Source: JBAJNL01 sp036881885
GTDB taxonomy: Bacteria; Pseudomonadota; Alphaproteobacteria; Holosporales; Hepatobacteraceae
Reading direction: 5' to 3'
Length of the DNA: 14,303 nucleotides
Assembly: GCA_036881885.1 (NCBI GenBank)
Contig: JBAJNL010000036.1
Location: 1-14,303 of the forward strand
Below, piece after piece: positions 1 through 7,400 of this stretch. Below the pieces are notes generated by a model. It saw only the letters and a list, made by a program, of their open reading frames with translations, searched no databases and was not told the origin of the DNA. A program made the translations under genes and the position numbers. Positions within the stretch are counted from its first letter, which is position 1; every line of letters begins with the position of its first letter.

Positions 1-117
1 CCACGCTTTAGCCAGAAAAACGCCGCCCACCGCACAGGCCACCACCAACAAAAAAACAAGAAAGTATCTTAAAAAACGCCTGTCAGTAACGTTAGCGCCC
101 AGCAAAAGAGACCGCAA
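1..117 (-). CDS. Partial membrane-anchored protein, N-terminus only
   Basis: The frame is open from a TTG start at 115-117 to the window edge, giving 39 residues. A GGAG ribosome-binding site at 126-129 lies 8 bases upstream of this start, and a promoter sits just beyond it at 150-178. The peptide begins with a short charged stretch (RSLLLGANVTDRRFLRYF) followed by one hydrophobic segment of about 19 residues (roughly residues 18-36, rich in V, L, A and G). That fits a signal anchor or uncleaved signal peptide with its N-terminus in the cytoplasm. The rest of the gene lies outside the window, so no function can be given. The start is supported by the fit of promoter, leader and ribosome-binding site. 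An alternative upstream start in the same frame is possible but has no ribosome-binding site. Confidence 0.6.
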   Translation of the reverse strand, partial: MRSLLLGANVTDRRFLRYFLVFLLVVACAVGGVFLAKAW

Positions 118-149
118 AACAAAATCTCCAATTTTTTGACTATAAAAAT

Positions 150-178
150 ACTATTAAATCAAATATTTATTTTGTCAA
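150..178 (-). promoter_or_regulatory. Sigma-70-like promoter for the minus-strand gene at 1-117
   Basis: On the minus strand a perfect -35 hexamer TTGACA (173-178) is followed by a 17-base spacer and AATAGT (150-155), four of six matches to the -10 consensus. The predicted start of transcription near 143 leaves a leader of about 25 bases that contains the GGAG site. The surroundings are very AT-rich, so chance matches are possible, but spacing and position fit well. Confidence 0.5.
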
Positions 179-270
179 TCGGTGTCAAAAGCATCTCTTA
201 CGTTGGTGTGTACAACACAAAACTTGTCTTAACGTGCATCAGGGCAGAAGAAACGTTTTGGGAAACAGCC

Positions 271-300
271 TTGGCGTCTTTGCCCTGCTTGTAGTATCTT
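271..300 (+). promoter_or_regulatory. Probable promoter of tRNA-Arg
   Basis: TTGGCG (271-276) and TATCTT (295-300) are separated by 18 bases, each matching four of six consensus bases. The -10 box ends 11 bases before the mature tRNA 5' end at 312, so transcription would start only a few bases upstream of the tRNA. No other good pair was seen in 180-310. Confidence 0.4.
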
Positions 301-311
301 AGCTGCAAGGC

Positions 312-388
312 GCGCTCGTAGCTCAGCTGGATAGAGCACAGGATTCCTAATCCTGGGGTCGGAGGTTCGAATCCTCTCGAGCGTACCA
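312..388 (+). tRNA. tRNA-Arg, anticodon CCT, CCA encoded
   Basis: The cloverleaf can be folded by eye. The acceptor stem GCGCTCG pairs with CGAGCGT at 378-384, with a G-U closing pair. The D arm is GCTC/GAGC, the anticodon stem CAGGA/TCCTG encloses loop TTCCTAA, and the T arm is GGAGG/CCTCT around TTCGAAT. The anticodon CCT is at 346-348 and reads the arginine codon AGG. Discriminator A385 is followed by a genomically encoded CCA at 386-388. The tRNA stands alone, directly upstream of a decayed gene. tRNA 3' ends are common integration sites, but no duplicated 3' end was seen in the window. Confidence 0.95.
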
Positions 389-430
389 CTATCACCAAGT
401 GTTTCAGCATTTTTCACATTTCACAAAAAT

Positions 431-1612
431 CATGCCCTGCAGCAGCGGTTTGAGCTCTTTGAAAAAATTGATTCGCTTATCACCGGGATGATGATTTCTG
501 AAAAGAAATTAGACTTACATGCTGCCATTTCCCCATAGAAACCTTAAGCAGTGGGAAGACAGCACGTACACTCCCCTTGTATGGCAAAGATTTATCTTCT
601 TTAATGGTGTCTGATGAGCAGGCGTTCCCCAAAAAGCCTTCTTTGCCGTGCTATCACATGCTTTGTGGAACGCCGCCTTCACAAAACCCTATCAAAAAAT
701 GATCCTGCACACCTTGTATCCACTCTATGAATTCGCAACGGACCAAAGAGAACTTTCTGATGCGATGCAAGTTGCAACAAAACGTTTGCGGGCCTTGCGA
801 TTTAAGCATACGTATATCAAGCGGCGTTTTGCCACCTTTGCGTTGTTTGAGGCCACACGGCTTTACAACCCCTTGCAGGTTTTATCTTTTTTTCCTTGTT
901 TCTTAAGGTCAGTTACCACAACTGTGAGAGCAGAGGACATACTATCATCATTGACCCCGCAGCTGATAATTTGCCCGAAAGTGCACGGTACCGACACTTG
1001 CAAAGTCAAGCAAACTATGTGCTGATACGCAATTTTATCAAGGTTTTGTATGGAAGCTTGCAGGCATCCAAAGCACAGCTTAAAAACTTATGTGATTGGA
1101 ACGCTCTTGCACCTTATGCCCACTGTACATGGGATGAAGGCATTCAAAAGAACACGTAAAAAAAAAAAATTAAGCTTGGGCTCTTCTGTTTTGAAACGCG
1201 CCTTGGGTTTGCTGCATACAACAAGTTTGAACGTAGAAGATATAAAACGAATGCTGACAATACACATATCCAAAACCTCATAAGAGCATATCAACGCTAC
1301 AAAAAAGCAGCAGAGCATTTTGACTATAGCGCTTGCGGTGGTGTTAGCGAGTGTTGCGGAATCTTTCATTACATGGCAAAGGAACGCCTTCCCAGTGGTA
1401 AACCGCGATATATTATGGATGAAACTGCTGAAACATACGACTCTCTTAGAAAGAAGTGGCTTGAGCGCTCAAAGCATTACAGGCTTGAGGGCAAGCAACA
1501 CGCTCAGTTTGAATCTTATTGCTACCAAATGCTAAGGCGTATGGGCCTGCCCCTTGAAACGCATACAGCCCTTAAAAATGAGGAGCTTCCCTGTGGTCTG
1601 AAGGATATATAG
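431..1612 (+). pseudogene. Heavily decayed gene of unrecognised function
   Basis: Protein-like sequence continues over 1.2 kb but only by switching frames. Frame 2 is open to a TAG at 536-538. Frame 1 takes over from 541 and gives way at the C4A5 run near 627-635. Frame 0 then continues (residues such as HALWNAAFTKPYQKM) to a T7 run near 885-892. Frame 2 resumes near 890 and runs to the stop ending at 1612, interrupted by one TAA at 1157-1159 beside an A12 run. The last segment (1160-1612) is basic and helical in character, with Tyr-, Lys- and Arg-rich stretches such as LIRAYQRYKKAAEHF and LRRMGLPLETH. At least two frameshifts and two stops separate the pieces, and the breaks fall at homopolymers, as in recent decay or, less likely, sequencing error. 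I do not recognise the family. The start is not defined; the limits given are where protein-like sequence begins and ends. Confidence 0.6.
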
Positions 1613-1672
1613 AAGATGTTGGAGTACCGGATATAGTTTTTAGGAGTTGTGAGCAGAAATGTTGCTCGCTCA

Positions 1673-2143
1673 TTAGCTAACTTTTAAAACGCCTTGGAAT
1701 TGGTTTTCTTCATCAAAATATTTTACAAAAAACGTTTTGCTTAATTTTGGGTTTTTCTTATTTGCTCGTGTAAACTCCTCTGTAAATCCACATTTTTTAT
1801 AAAAATCAGGTGCCTGAAAATGGCTTGTTACTAAATTGATGTTATTGTAGCCTTGGCCTTTAAACTGAGTTTCTAATTCCTGCAGCAATTTTCGCCCCAA
1901 GCCGTTATGACGAGCGCTAGGCGAAACCCAAATATCATCAACATAAATTTCAGAAAAAGCGGTATAAGCTTGAAGGGCACCAACTATTTCTTCTTCGCCA
2001 TCTTTTACCACTAGTGCAAATTTCTTATAATGACAGACAACGCCATTATCTGCTTCATCTTGTACATGGCCACGGTGAATCAAATTTTCTACCTCATCGG
2101 GTAATTGGTCTATTGTTGTAATATGGTAATTATTTTGACTCAT
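1673..2143 (-). CDS. GNAT-family N-acetyltransferase
   Basis: The 156-residue protein has the layout of a single-domain GCN5-related acetyltransferase, which transfers acetyl from acetyl-CoA to an amine. Motif A is visible at about residues 73-90, with the acetyl-CoA pyrophosphate loop R78-x-x-G81-x-G83 after the strand IYVDDIWVSP. The motif B end FYKKCGF is at 114-120. The length is normal for the family and no domain is missing. The substrate cannot be read from the sequence; both protein and small-molecule acetylation are possible. The ATG at 2143 has an AGGAG ribosome-binding site six bases upstream. This gene starts inside the end of the lipoprotein gene (14-base overlap), so the two are probably co-transcribed and translationally coupled. 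A short hairpin (1649-1669) follows the stop but lacks a T-run. Confidence 0.9.
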   Translation of the reverse strand: MSQNNYHITTIDQLPDEVENLIHRGHVQDEADNGVVCHYKKFALVVKDGEEEIVGALQAYTAFSEIYVDDIWVSPSARHNGLGRKLLQELETQFKGQGYNNINLVTSHFQAPDFYKKCGFTEEFTRANKKNPKLSKTFFVKYFDEENQFQGVLKVS

Positions 2144-2795
2144 AGCTCACTCCTGCCTGTTGATTCAGATCATGAATCACTTGCCTAATAATATCTTCTG
2201 GCATCACATGGCCGCTATCATGAGTCATGAGTTGTACACTATCATGTTTATATTTATTGGCTCGCTTGTGAAATAATATTGCGTTTTCATAGTGAGAATG
2301 ATCTTGCTTGCCAATGATGAGGTATATTCTCGTGTCGATATCCTTTTCCGAATCAAAATATCCAGCGCCGCCTATAGAGATGATTGGCTTATTTAAAGCA
2401 ATTTCTTGAGCTGCCTTATTTAAGAAGAAGGCACCGTTTGAAAAACCAATAAAACCATCAATATCGTAGCCAGAAATGACATGGTTGATGTTGGCATATG
2501 TATTTTTCACTTGCTCTTGGGTGTCATGAGGCCAGCACAATTTGTCATCGAATTGGCTACATCTCGCAAAAGGCTTTCTGGCCACAACTTTTATATGCTC
2601 TTTATTTGCAATTTGCTCTAGAATTTTTCTATTGCTTCTTTCTTCAGAGCTGTCCCACTGACGTGTTAATCCACAAAGATATACCCACACCCTGTTACTT
2701 TTTTGATCGCCCAAAATAACATACCCTTGTTGCTCATTATAATGGGTACAGGCGCTGAGTAGTAGAAAAGATATAATCATAAGGAAACGCCACAT
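2130..2795 (-). CDS. Predicted lipoprotein with alpha/beta-hydrolase fold
   Basis: From the ATG at 2795 the protein has 221 residues. It opens with a classic lipoprotein signal: MWR, a hydrophobic core, then the lipobox LLSAC with Cys16 as the likely lipidated residue, so it should be anchored to a membrane facing the periplasm. The body shows a serine-hydrolase pattern: nucleophile elbow G-F-S119-N-G followed by a helix, candidate acid D165 in IIGKQD, and candidate His196 in HDSGH near the C-terminus. Spacing and order match alpha/beta hydrolases such as small carboxylesterases. The substrate is unknown. A longer frame reaches 2873 and another ATG is at 2807. I chose 2795 because a GGGGA stretch lies just upstream and the signal peptide is of ideal length from there. 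It overlaps the downstream GNAT gene by 14 bases. Confidence 0.75.
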   Translation of the reverse strand: MWRFLMIISFLLLSACTHYNEQQGYVILGDQKSNRVWVYLCGLTRQWDSSEERSNRKILEQIANKEHIKVVARKPFARCSQFDDKLCWPHDTQEQVKNTYANINHVISGYDIDGFIGFSNGAFFLNKAAQEIALNKPIISIGGAGYFDSEKDIDTRIYLIIGKQDHSHYENAILFHKRANKYKHDSVQLMTHDSGHVMPEDIIRQVIHDLNQQAGVSYESK

Positions 2796-2832
2796 ACGAA
2801 TCCCCATGCTTTTTAAGCGCAGACCTGCATGA

Positions 2833-3232
2833 CAGTTCAAACATCCAAAGCGCGCTGTTTTTGACACGATCAAAGACCTTCCATCGCTTAGGGGACTTAG
2901 AAATTTGCACCCTGTGACGCTTTTTCATAAACATGATGATGTGACAAAGCGTACTGTGCAATACACAAAAAAAGCCATTTTTTCTACCTTTGATCATGGT
3001 ATGTGAGGTCAACATGGGAAATGGCGATGAGCAAGACATTGAGGTGCAAACCACACTTTCTGGCAAGAAGGAATCTACTGATCAAACATGGTGAGCCGCA
3101 TGAAATCGTTTTTGCGCTCTTGGACCCCGTTGTAAGACAAAGCTTACATTCTTAATCCGTTATATCGGCTCAAGTCATGAAGACGCACGTCCTCAAGCTT
3201 TGGCGCACGTAAAAGGGCTTATCATTGCTTAA
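2833..3232 (+). pseudogene. Probable remnants of a decayed plus-strand gene
   Basis: No intact gene lies between the lipoprotein start and 3279, but protein-like fragments follow each other on the plus strand in different frames. One piece in frame 1 runs from about 2833 to a TGA at 3004-3006 (containing DTIKDLPSLRGLRNLHPV). A second in frame 2 covers about 3008-3093 (VNMGNGDEQDIEVQTTL). A third in frame 0 covers about 3060-3152 (HGEPHEIVFALLDPVV). A last piece ends with TAA at 3230-3232 (RYIGSSHEDARPQALAHV). None has a convincing start or ribosome-binding site and I do not recognise a family. The alternative is non-coding sequence that is open by chance; a 109-residue minus-strand frame over part of it (2737-3066) is less convincing. 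Confidence 0.3.
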
Positions 3233-3278
3233 ACACTTGTGTATAAAAGGGTTTCAAACACACAAAAGGCGCCATGTC

Positions 3279-3803
3279 ATGACCCAAAGCACGCGCACGG
3301 CCGAAACTGAGCTGCAAAAACTTTTTGGCACCCTTGATGTTTTGTTGAATGATGCGCAGCTGGTGCCATCAAAGGTGACGCTGCAAGAAACGCTGGAAGC
3401 CATCAAAGCTCTTCTAGAGCCTGCTTTGTGTGCGCACGCGCGCTTGTGCGCTGATCTTGAAGATGATGGCTTTTGGATGGAATGCTGGATGGCGCGCTTT
3501 GATCTACTTGCGCCCTTTAAAGGGGTGTTGCGCAAAGCTTATCACCAAAGCCCGCAGAACCCCTCGCTGCTGTTTTATCAAACCCAGCATATTTATTGGA
3601 ACTTTTATGCCATGGTGCAACAAAGAGCGAACCTAACACCTCTTGAAACACTTTCAAAAACCCTTTTTTTAACGGGCGCTTATGTGCAGGCTTTGCCCTG
3701 TTGGCTTGCGGATGATACAGCCGATCTTTCGCACACAACGCCCCTTTTAACAAGGCGCATCCAAGACCCTTCGCTGGTGGCGTTTGTCAGCGACCTTGTC
3801 TAG
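3279..3803 (+). CDS. TetR/AcrR-type C-terminal domain protein lacking an HTH
   Basis: The 174-residue protein matches from memory the C-terminal ligand-binding/dimerisation part of a group of alphaproteobacterial TetR-like proteins. Visible are a helix ending in WMARFDLLAPF (about 70-80), a Trp/Tyr-rich helix (about 98-113), and the closing pattern WLADDTADLSHTTPLLTRR (142-160), equivalent to the W-L-x-D-D-x-x-D-L-x-x-T-x-x-x-L-x-R-R signature of that group. The helix-turn-helix expected in the first 50 residues of a TetR protein is not recognisable; the N-terminus is a short amphipathic stretch. It may therefore be a non-DNA-binding relative or a truncated regulator. The ATG at 3279 has AAAGG about nine bases upstream; a TTG at 3225 in the same frame would add 18 basic residues and is less likely. 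It precedes the phasin gene on the same strand. Confidence 0.6.
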   Translation: MTQSTRTAETELQKLFGTLDVLLNDAQLVPSKVTLQETLEAIKALLEPALCAHARLCADLEDDGFWMECWMARFDLLAPFKGVLRKAYHQSPQNPSLLFYQTQHIYWNFYAMVQQRANLTPLETLSKTLFLTGAYVQALPCWLADDTADLSHTTPLLTRRIQDPSLVAFVSDLV

Positions 3804-3842
3804 GTCAGCGGGCGAGCGCCTTTTGCAAAAACCAAAAAAAAT

Positions 3843-3868
3843 CCTTTAACAAAACAACCTTTAACAAA
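3843..3868 (+). repeat. 11-base direct repeat upstream of the phasin gene
   Basis: CCTTTAACAAA occurs at 3843-3853 and again at 3858-3868, a 15-base period, in the 179-base gap between the TetR-like gene and the phasin. A tandem site like this could be an operator, or simply local duplication. No matching promoter hexamers could be fixed with confidence. Confidence 0.3.
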
Positions 3869-3982
3869 GGTGCCGTCAGATCAAAGCGCTTTTGGCAGCA
3901 TTTGTGCTACAGATTAAGGGAAAGATCTTCGACACACATCTGTCGTCTTAAAAAGTTGCAGAGCCACGTAAGGGGAAACATC

Positions 3983-4456
3983 ATGACAACATTCGATGCC
4001 AACGATCGGGCACAGGGCTCGACACACAAGGCCGATAGCGGCCACAGCAAAAGCGCCTTTAACTGGGGCAGCTTTTCATCCAAGTCTCTTCCCATCGAAG
4101 CCTTGCTGGCCAGCCATCGCAAAAACATGGACACCATTCGCCAAGCCCAACAAACCGCGGCCGAACTGGTGAAAGACCTGGTATCATTGAACAACCAGTA
4201 CGTGCGGCATTCGTTTGATGAGATGTCAAACTATACCAAATCATTCGTGGCGCAAATGAACCCCGAAAAGGGCGCGGCCACATCCGCTGCGGCCATGGAG
4301 AAAGTCAAAACATCATTTGATCGCTCGATGTCTCACTGCAAGCAGGTCACCGACTTGTTTTCGCAATCAGCTTCAAAGGTTTTTAACAACTACCGTCAAC
4401 GTTTTGACGAAGGCCTTAAAGAAGCCGAAGAGCTGTCTTCTAAAGGCAAAAACTAA
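3983..4456 (+). CDS. Phasin family protein
   Basis: The protein has 157 residues, is almost entirely helical and contains no membrane segment. Residues 37-90 follow the phasin_2 pattern: an opening PIEALLASHRKNMDTI, an Ala/Gln-rich helix, then VRHSFDEMSNYTKSF. A second amphipathic helix spans 102-152. Phasins coat polyhydroxyalkanoate granules and control their size; some relatives act as general chaperone-like proteins. The N-terminal 35 residues are polar and probably flexible. The ATG at 3983 is preceded by AGGGGA at 3971-3976 with six bases between, a strong ribosome-binding site; the frame is open back to 3902 but without such a site. No polyhydroxyalkanoate synthase is in the window, so granule formation here is inference. 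The gene converges on the large minus-strand gene with a gap of only 32 bases and no visible terminator. Confidence 0.85.
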   Translation: MTTFDANDRAQGSTHKADSGHSKSAFNWGSFSSKSLPIEALLASHRKNMDTIRQAQQTAAELVKDLVSLNNQYVRHSFDEMSNYTKSFVAQMNPEKGAATSAAAMEKVKTSFDRSMSHCKQVTDLFSQSASKVFNNYRQRFDEGLKEAEELSSKGKN

Positions 4457-4488
4457 GGCAAAGCTAACCCAAAGCGTGCGTCATCGCC

Positions 4489-7400
4489 CTAGTCACGACG
4501 ACTGGGGCGTGACCACGTACTGCTGGGGCCACGTCCCCGGCTGATATCACGGTGCACACTTAACATTCTTGTGCCATTTTTTGCAGCGCGGTTTCTAAGA
4601 ATCACGCGCCCCACCGCAGCCCTAAAGCGATCTCTTACCGCAGCCGAGCGTTCAGCGCCCCGCAAACTGCGATCAACAGGGCCTGTTCTGCCAGCCATAC
4701 TGACAGCGCGATCAACACTTGAGCGCAAACTAATATACGCGCCGTCCCGACCATTTGAACGCATGTAAGGTGAGCTGCCCTTCGCCTTCCCTTCTTTTGC
4801 CTCTTCTTGTGAGTCAGCTGTTGCCAGGGGCTGCTTTGCGGCATTCAACACAATACCAGGGCCCATCTCTTTCCCCACATTGCTTTTACCTGGCTGTGTG
4901 CGGTTTTTTGATGCCCATCTTTGATGCAGCTCGCGGTTAAGGCGATCTCGCTGAGACGCAAAAGCATCGTTAAAGGACGCCGCAGCCGCTTTGGGCGTTT
5001 TTGTCATTGGCGTTGATTGACCCATTGGCGGTGATGCCGAAGAAACTGCGGTTTTTTTCTCGGGTCCATACAGAATTTTGGCAGCGGGCGATGGTGGTGA
5101 TGCGGCCATTTGTGCATAAGAAAGCTTAGACGGCGTCGTTGCCGCGGAAGGCGTTGCCACAGATGCCGTCGTCGCCCTTTTAAGGGGAGAGCCTTGGCGA
5201 GGGCTCAGCACCTGCTGGCGTAAAGAAGAGGGCTTCCTTGGCGTCTGTTTTTTCTGTGCGCTGCCATCGGTTGCGGTGCGTGCATGCAAATTGGCCAAGT
5301 GACGATCACTAGCTGTGCTGGTATTCACCGAGCGATTTCCTGCGGCACTGGCCGGACAGCTGCTTGCATCGCTCATGTTGACAAAATCTGTCGACTCTTC
5401 CAAAAAGCCGCTGGCTGACAAGGCTTCTGGCACCTGAAAGCTGCTGTTTGCACTGATGCTGGGTAAGGAAGGCGCTGTGGCCGCTTTTTTCTCAGGGCCA
5501 TGCAGAATTTTTGCACCAGGCGTTGGCGGCGATTTAGCCACATCTGCCCACGTACGTTTTGAGAACGGTGTTGGACTCAAAGAGCTCGAAGGCGGTGCTT
5601 TTTGACTGATGGCGCTTTTTTCCTCAATACTAAAGTTATCTGGATTGCCCGTCACTTTAAAACCCAGAACAGGCGCATCTAACGTTAGATTGTTAAAAAC
5701 AGCTGTTTTCTCTTTGTTTGTTCGGGCTTTATCTAGTTTATCTTTTGCATGGTGCCAAAAAGCTGTTTTAGGGCTGTGCACTAAGCTTTGCAAAGGACCA
5801 AGCCCTTTGACTTTTCTGTTAACGCACTCGATGCCGTTTTTGGTGTTGATGATCTCAACACCGATGGCTTCAGCTTCTTTTTGAAACCGCGCAACCACTT
5901 TACCTCTCGCGCGCTTGCTTTTTGCACCCCTTAAGGCGTCATGAAGGCGACCTTGAAACTCTCTTCTTGGAGTCAAGACCTCTGAATGAACAGTTGCTTT
6001 TCGCCGTGGCGTTTGTTTGTGCGCACCGGGCACAGGCCTTTCGTTCATCACAGGTCCCAAAAACTCAGGTGTTCTGGGCGTTGCATCCGGGTCAAACTTA
6101 GGGGTCAGGGGATCCATTTGCACATAATCCTCCGACTCCGCATTGCCAGGTTCTGGCTGAAAGCTCTTAGGTTTTGAAGGTTGTTTCAAAGGCAACACTG
6201 TTGTTGTGCGCTCGTCTGTCACCTTAAGTTTTGACGGTTGTTTCAAAGGCAACACTGTTGTTGTGCGCTCGTCTGTCACCTTAAGTCCATAAGGCCTGCC
6301 TTCAGCCTTCAACACGTCTAATTGCTCTACATCAACATATCGAACCCGTGCCGCCAACGATGCCAGCTTTTCACGACGTTCTGTATCAAGCGTACCCGGT
6401 GATAGCCGTGCTTGCGTTGCCGCAAATAACTCTTCTGTATTCGGTGATCTTGGTTGTGTGGGCGCCTTGGGCGTTTGGGCTGCGGGTGATGGCTGCATCT
6501 GTGCGTCTTTTAGACCGGTAGTAGGTGTTGTGGGTTGTGACCACCGGCGCCCATCAGTTGGTGTTAAAGGCACTTTGGTTTCGGGCGATGCGTTTTTACT
6601 GACCATCTGGGCATAAGACGGCCCGAAGGATGGCGACGTCACATCCAGTGTGCGCCGCATCTTTTTGCGACGATGCGTTGTGCTTCGTCCATTTTTAGGC
6701 GACAGGGGCGCGTTTGGATGAAGATTGGTTCGCTGCGACAAAACCATCCTTACCGCACCTGCCACCTGGGCTTCATCATCGTATGCTGGCACAGCCTGCA
6801 AACTTGTGTTGTGCGTTTTGGGTGTTTGGTTTGCACGCATTTTATCAGGCGAGCGCGTCGTATTCAAAAAACTGCTTGGGTCTGATTGAAAGCCACGCGC
6901 AGGCGAGGCCACCACAAGAAGCGATTTGGATGCCGGGGACGTTTCGATTGGCGACCAAATATCAGAGAGGTTTTCGTACCTTGCCCGCCTTTTGGGCGTG
7001 CTGGCCGATGATTCCACAGCGTTACTTGCGTTGTCAGATTCAGGTTCAGGCTTAAAATCCTCACCAGAGCTGGATAAGGGAGAACACCCCAGCGAGGCAT
7101 CATGAAAAGAGCTTGAGATCACCGTCGATTGGTGCAGAGGTGATTGAGTGGGTGTGCCTTCACGCTCAGGGGACTTTGGAATGGGTGACAAAAACGCGTC
7201 AAGCAGATTGTTTGCTGCATTTGGCGAAAGCGTCCCGTCAGCTGCTGGCGTGCTTGTATGTCCCGGGGTTGTGCGCTGCCTGGGTGTCAGTCGCCATAAG
7301 GCGCGCCGGCTTCTTAAAGATTGCGGGGACGCTCGTCGCCGGGGAGAGGATGCTGCTGACGACACATGAGTGCTTGAAAGTGACGTTACATCAGATGCAG

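Noticed and set aside
198..417. Two minus-strand frames over the tRNA
   Set aside because: They are antisense to tRNA-Arg and contain translated tRNA sequence; this is a well-known annotation artefact.
1649..1669. Seven-pair hairpin just after the GNAT stop codon
   Set aside because: It has no T-run on either side in the direction of transcription, so I do not call it a terminator.
2737..3066. Minus-strand frame of 109 codons upstream of the lipoprotein
   Set aside because: It overlaps the lipoprotein start in another frame and lacks a ribosome-binding site or recognisable domain; the plus-strand fragments are a slightly better reading of the same bases.
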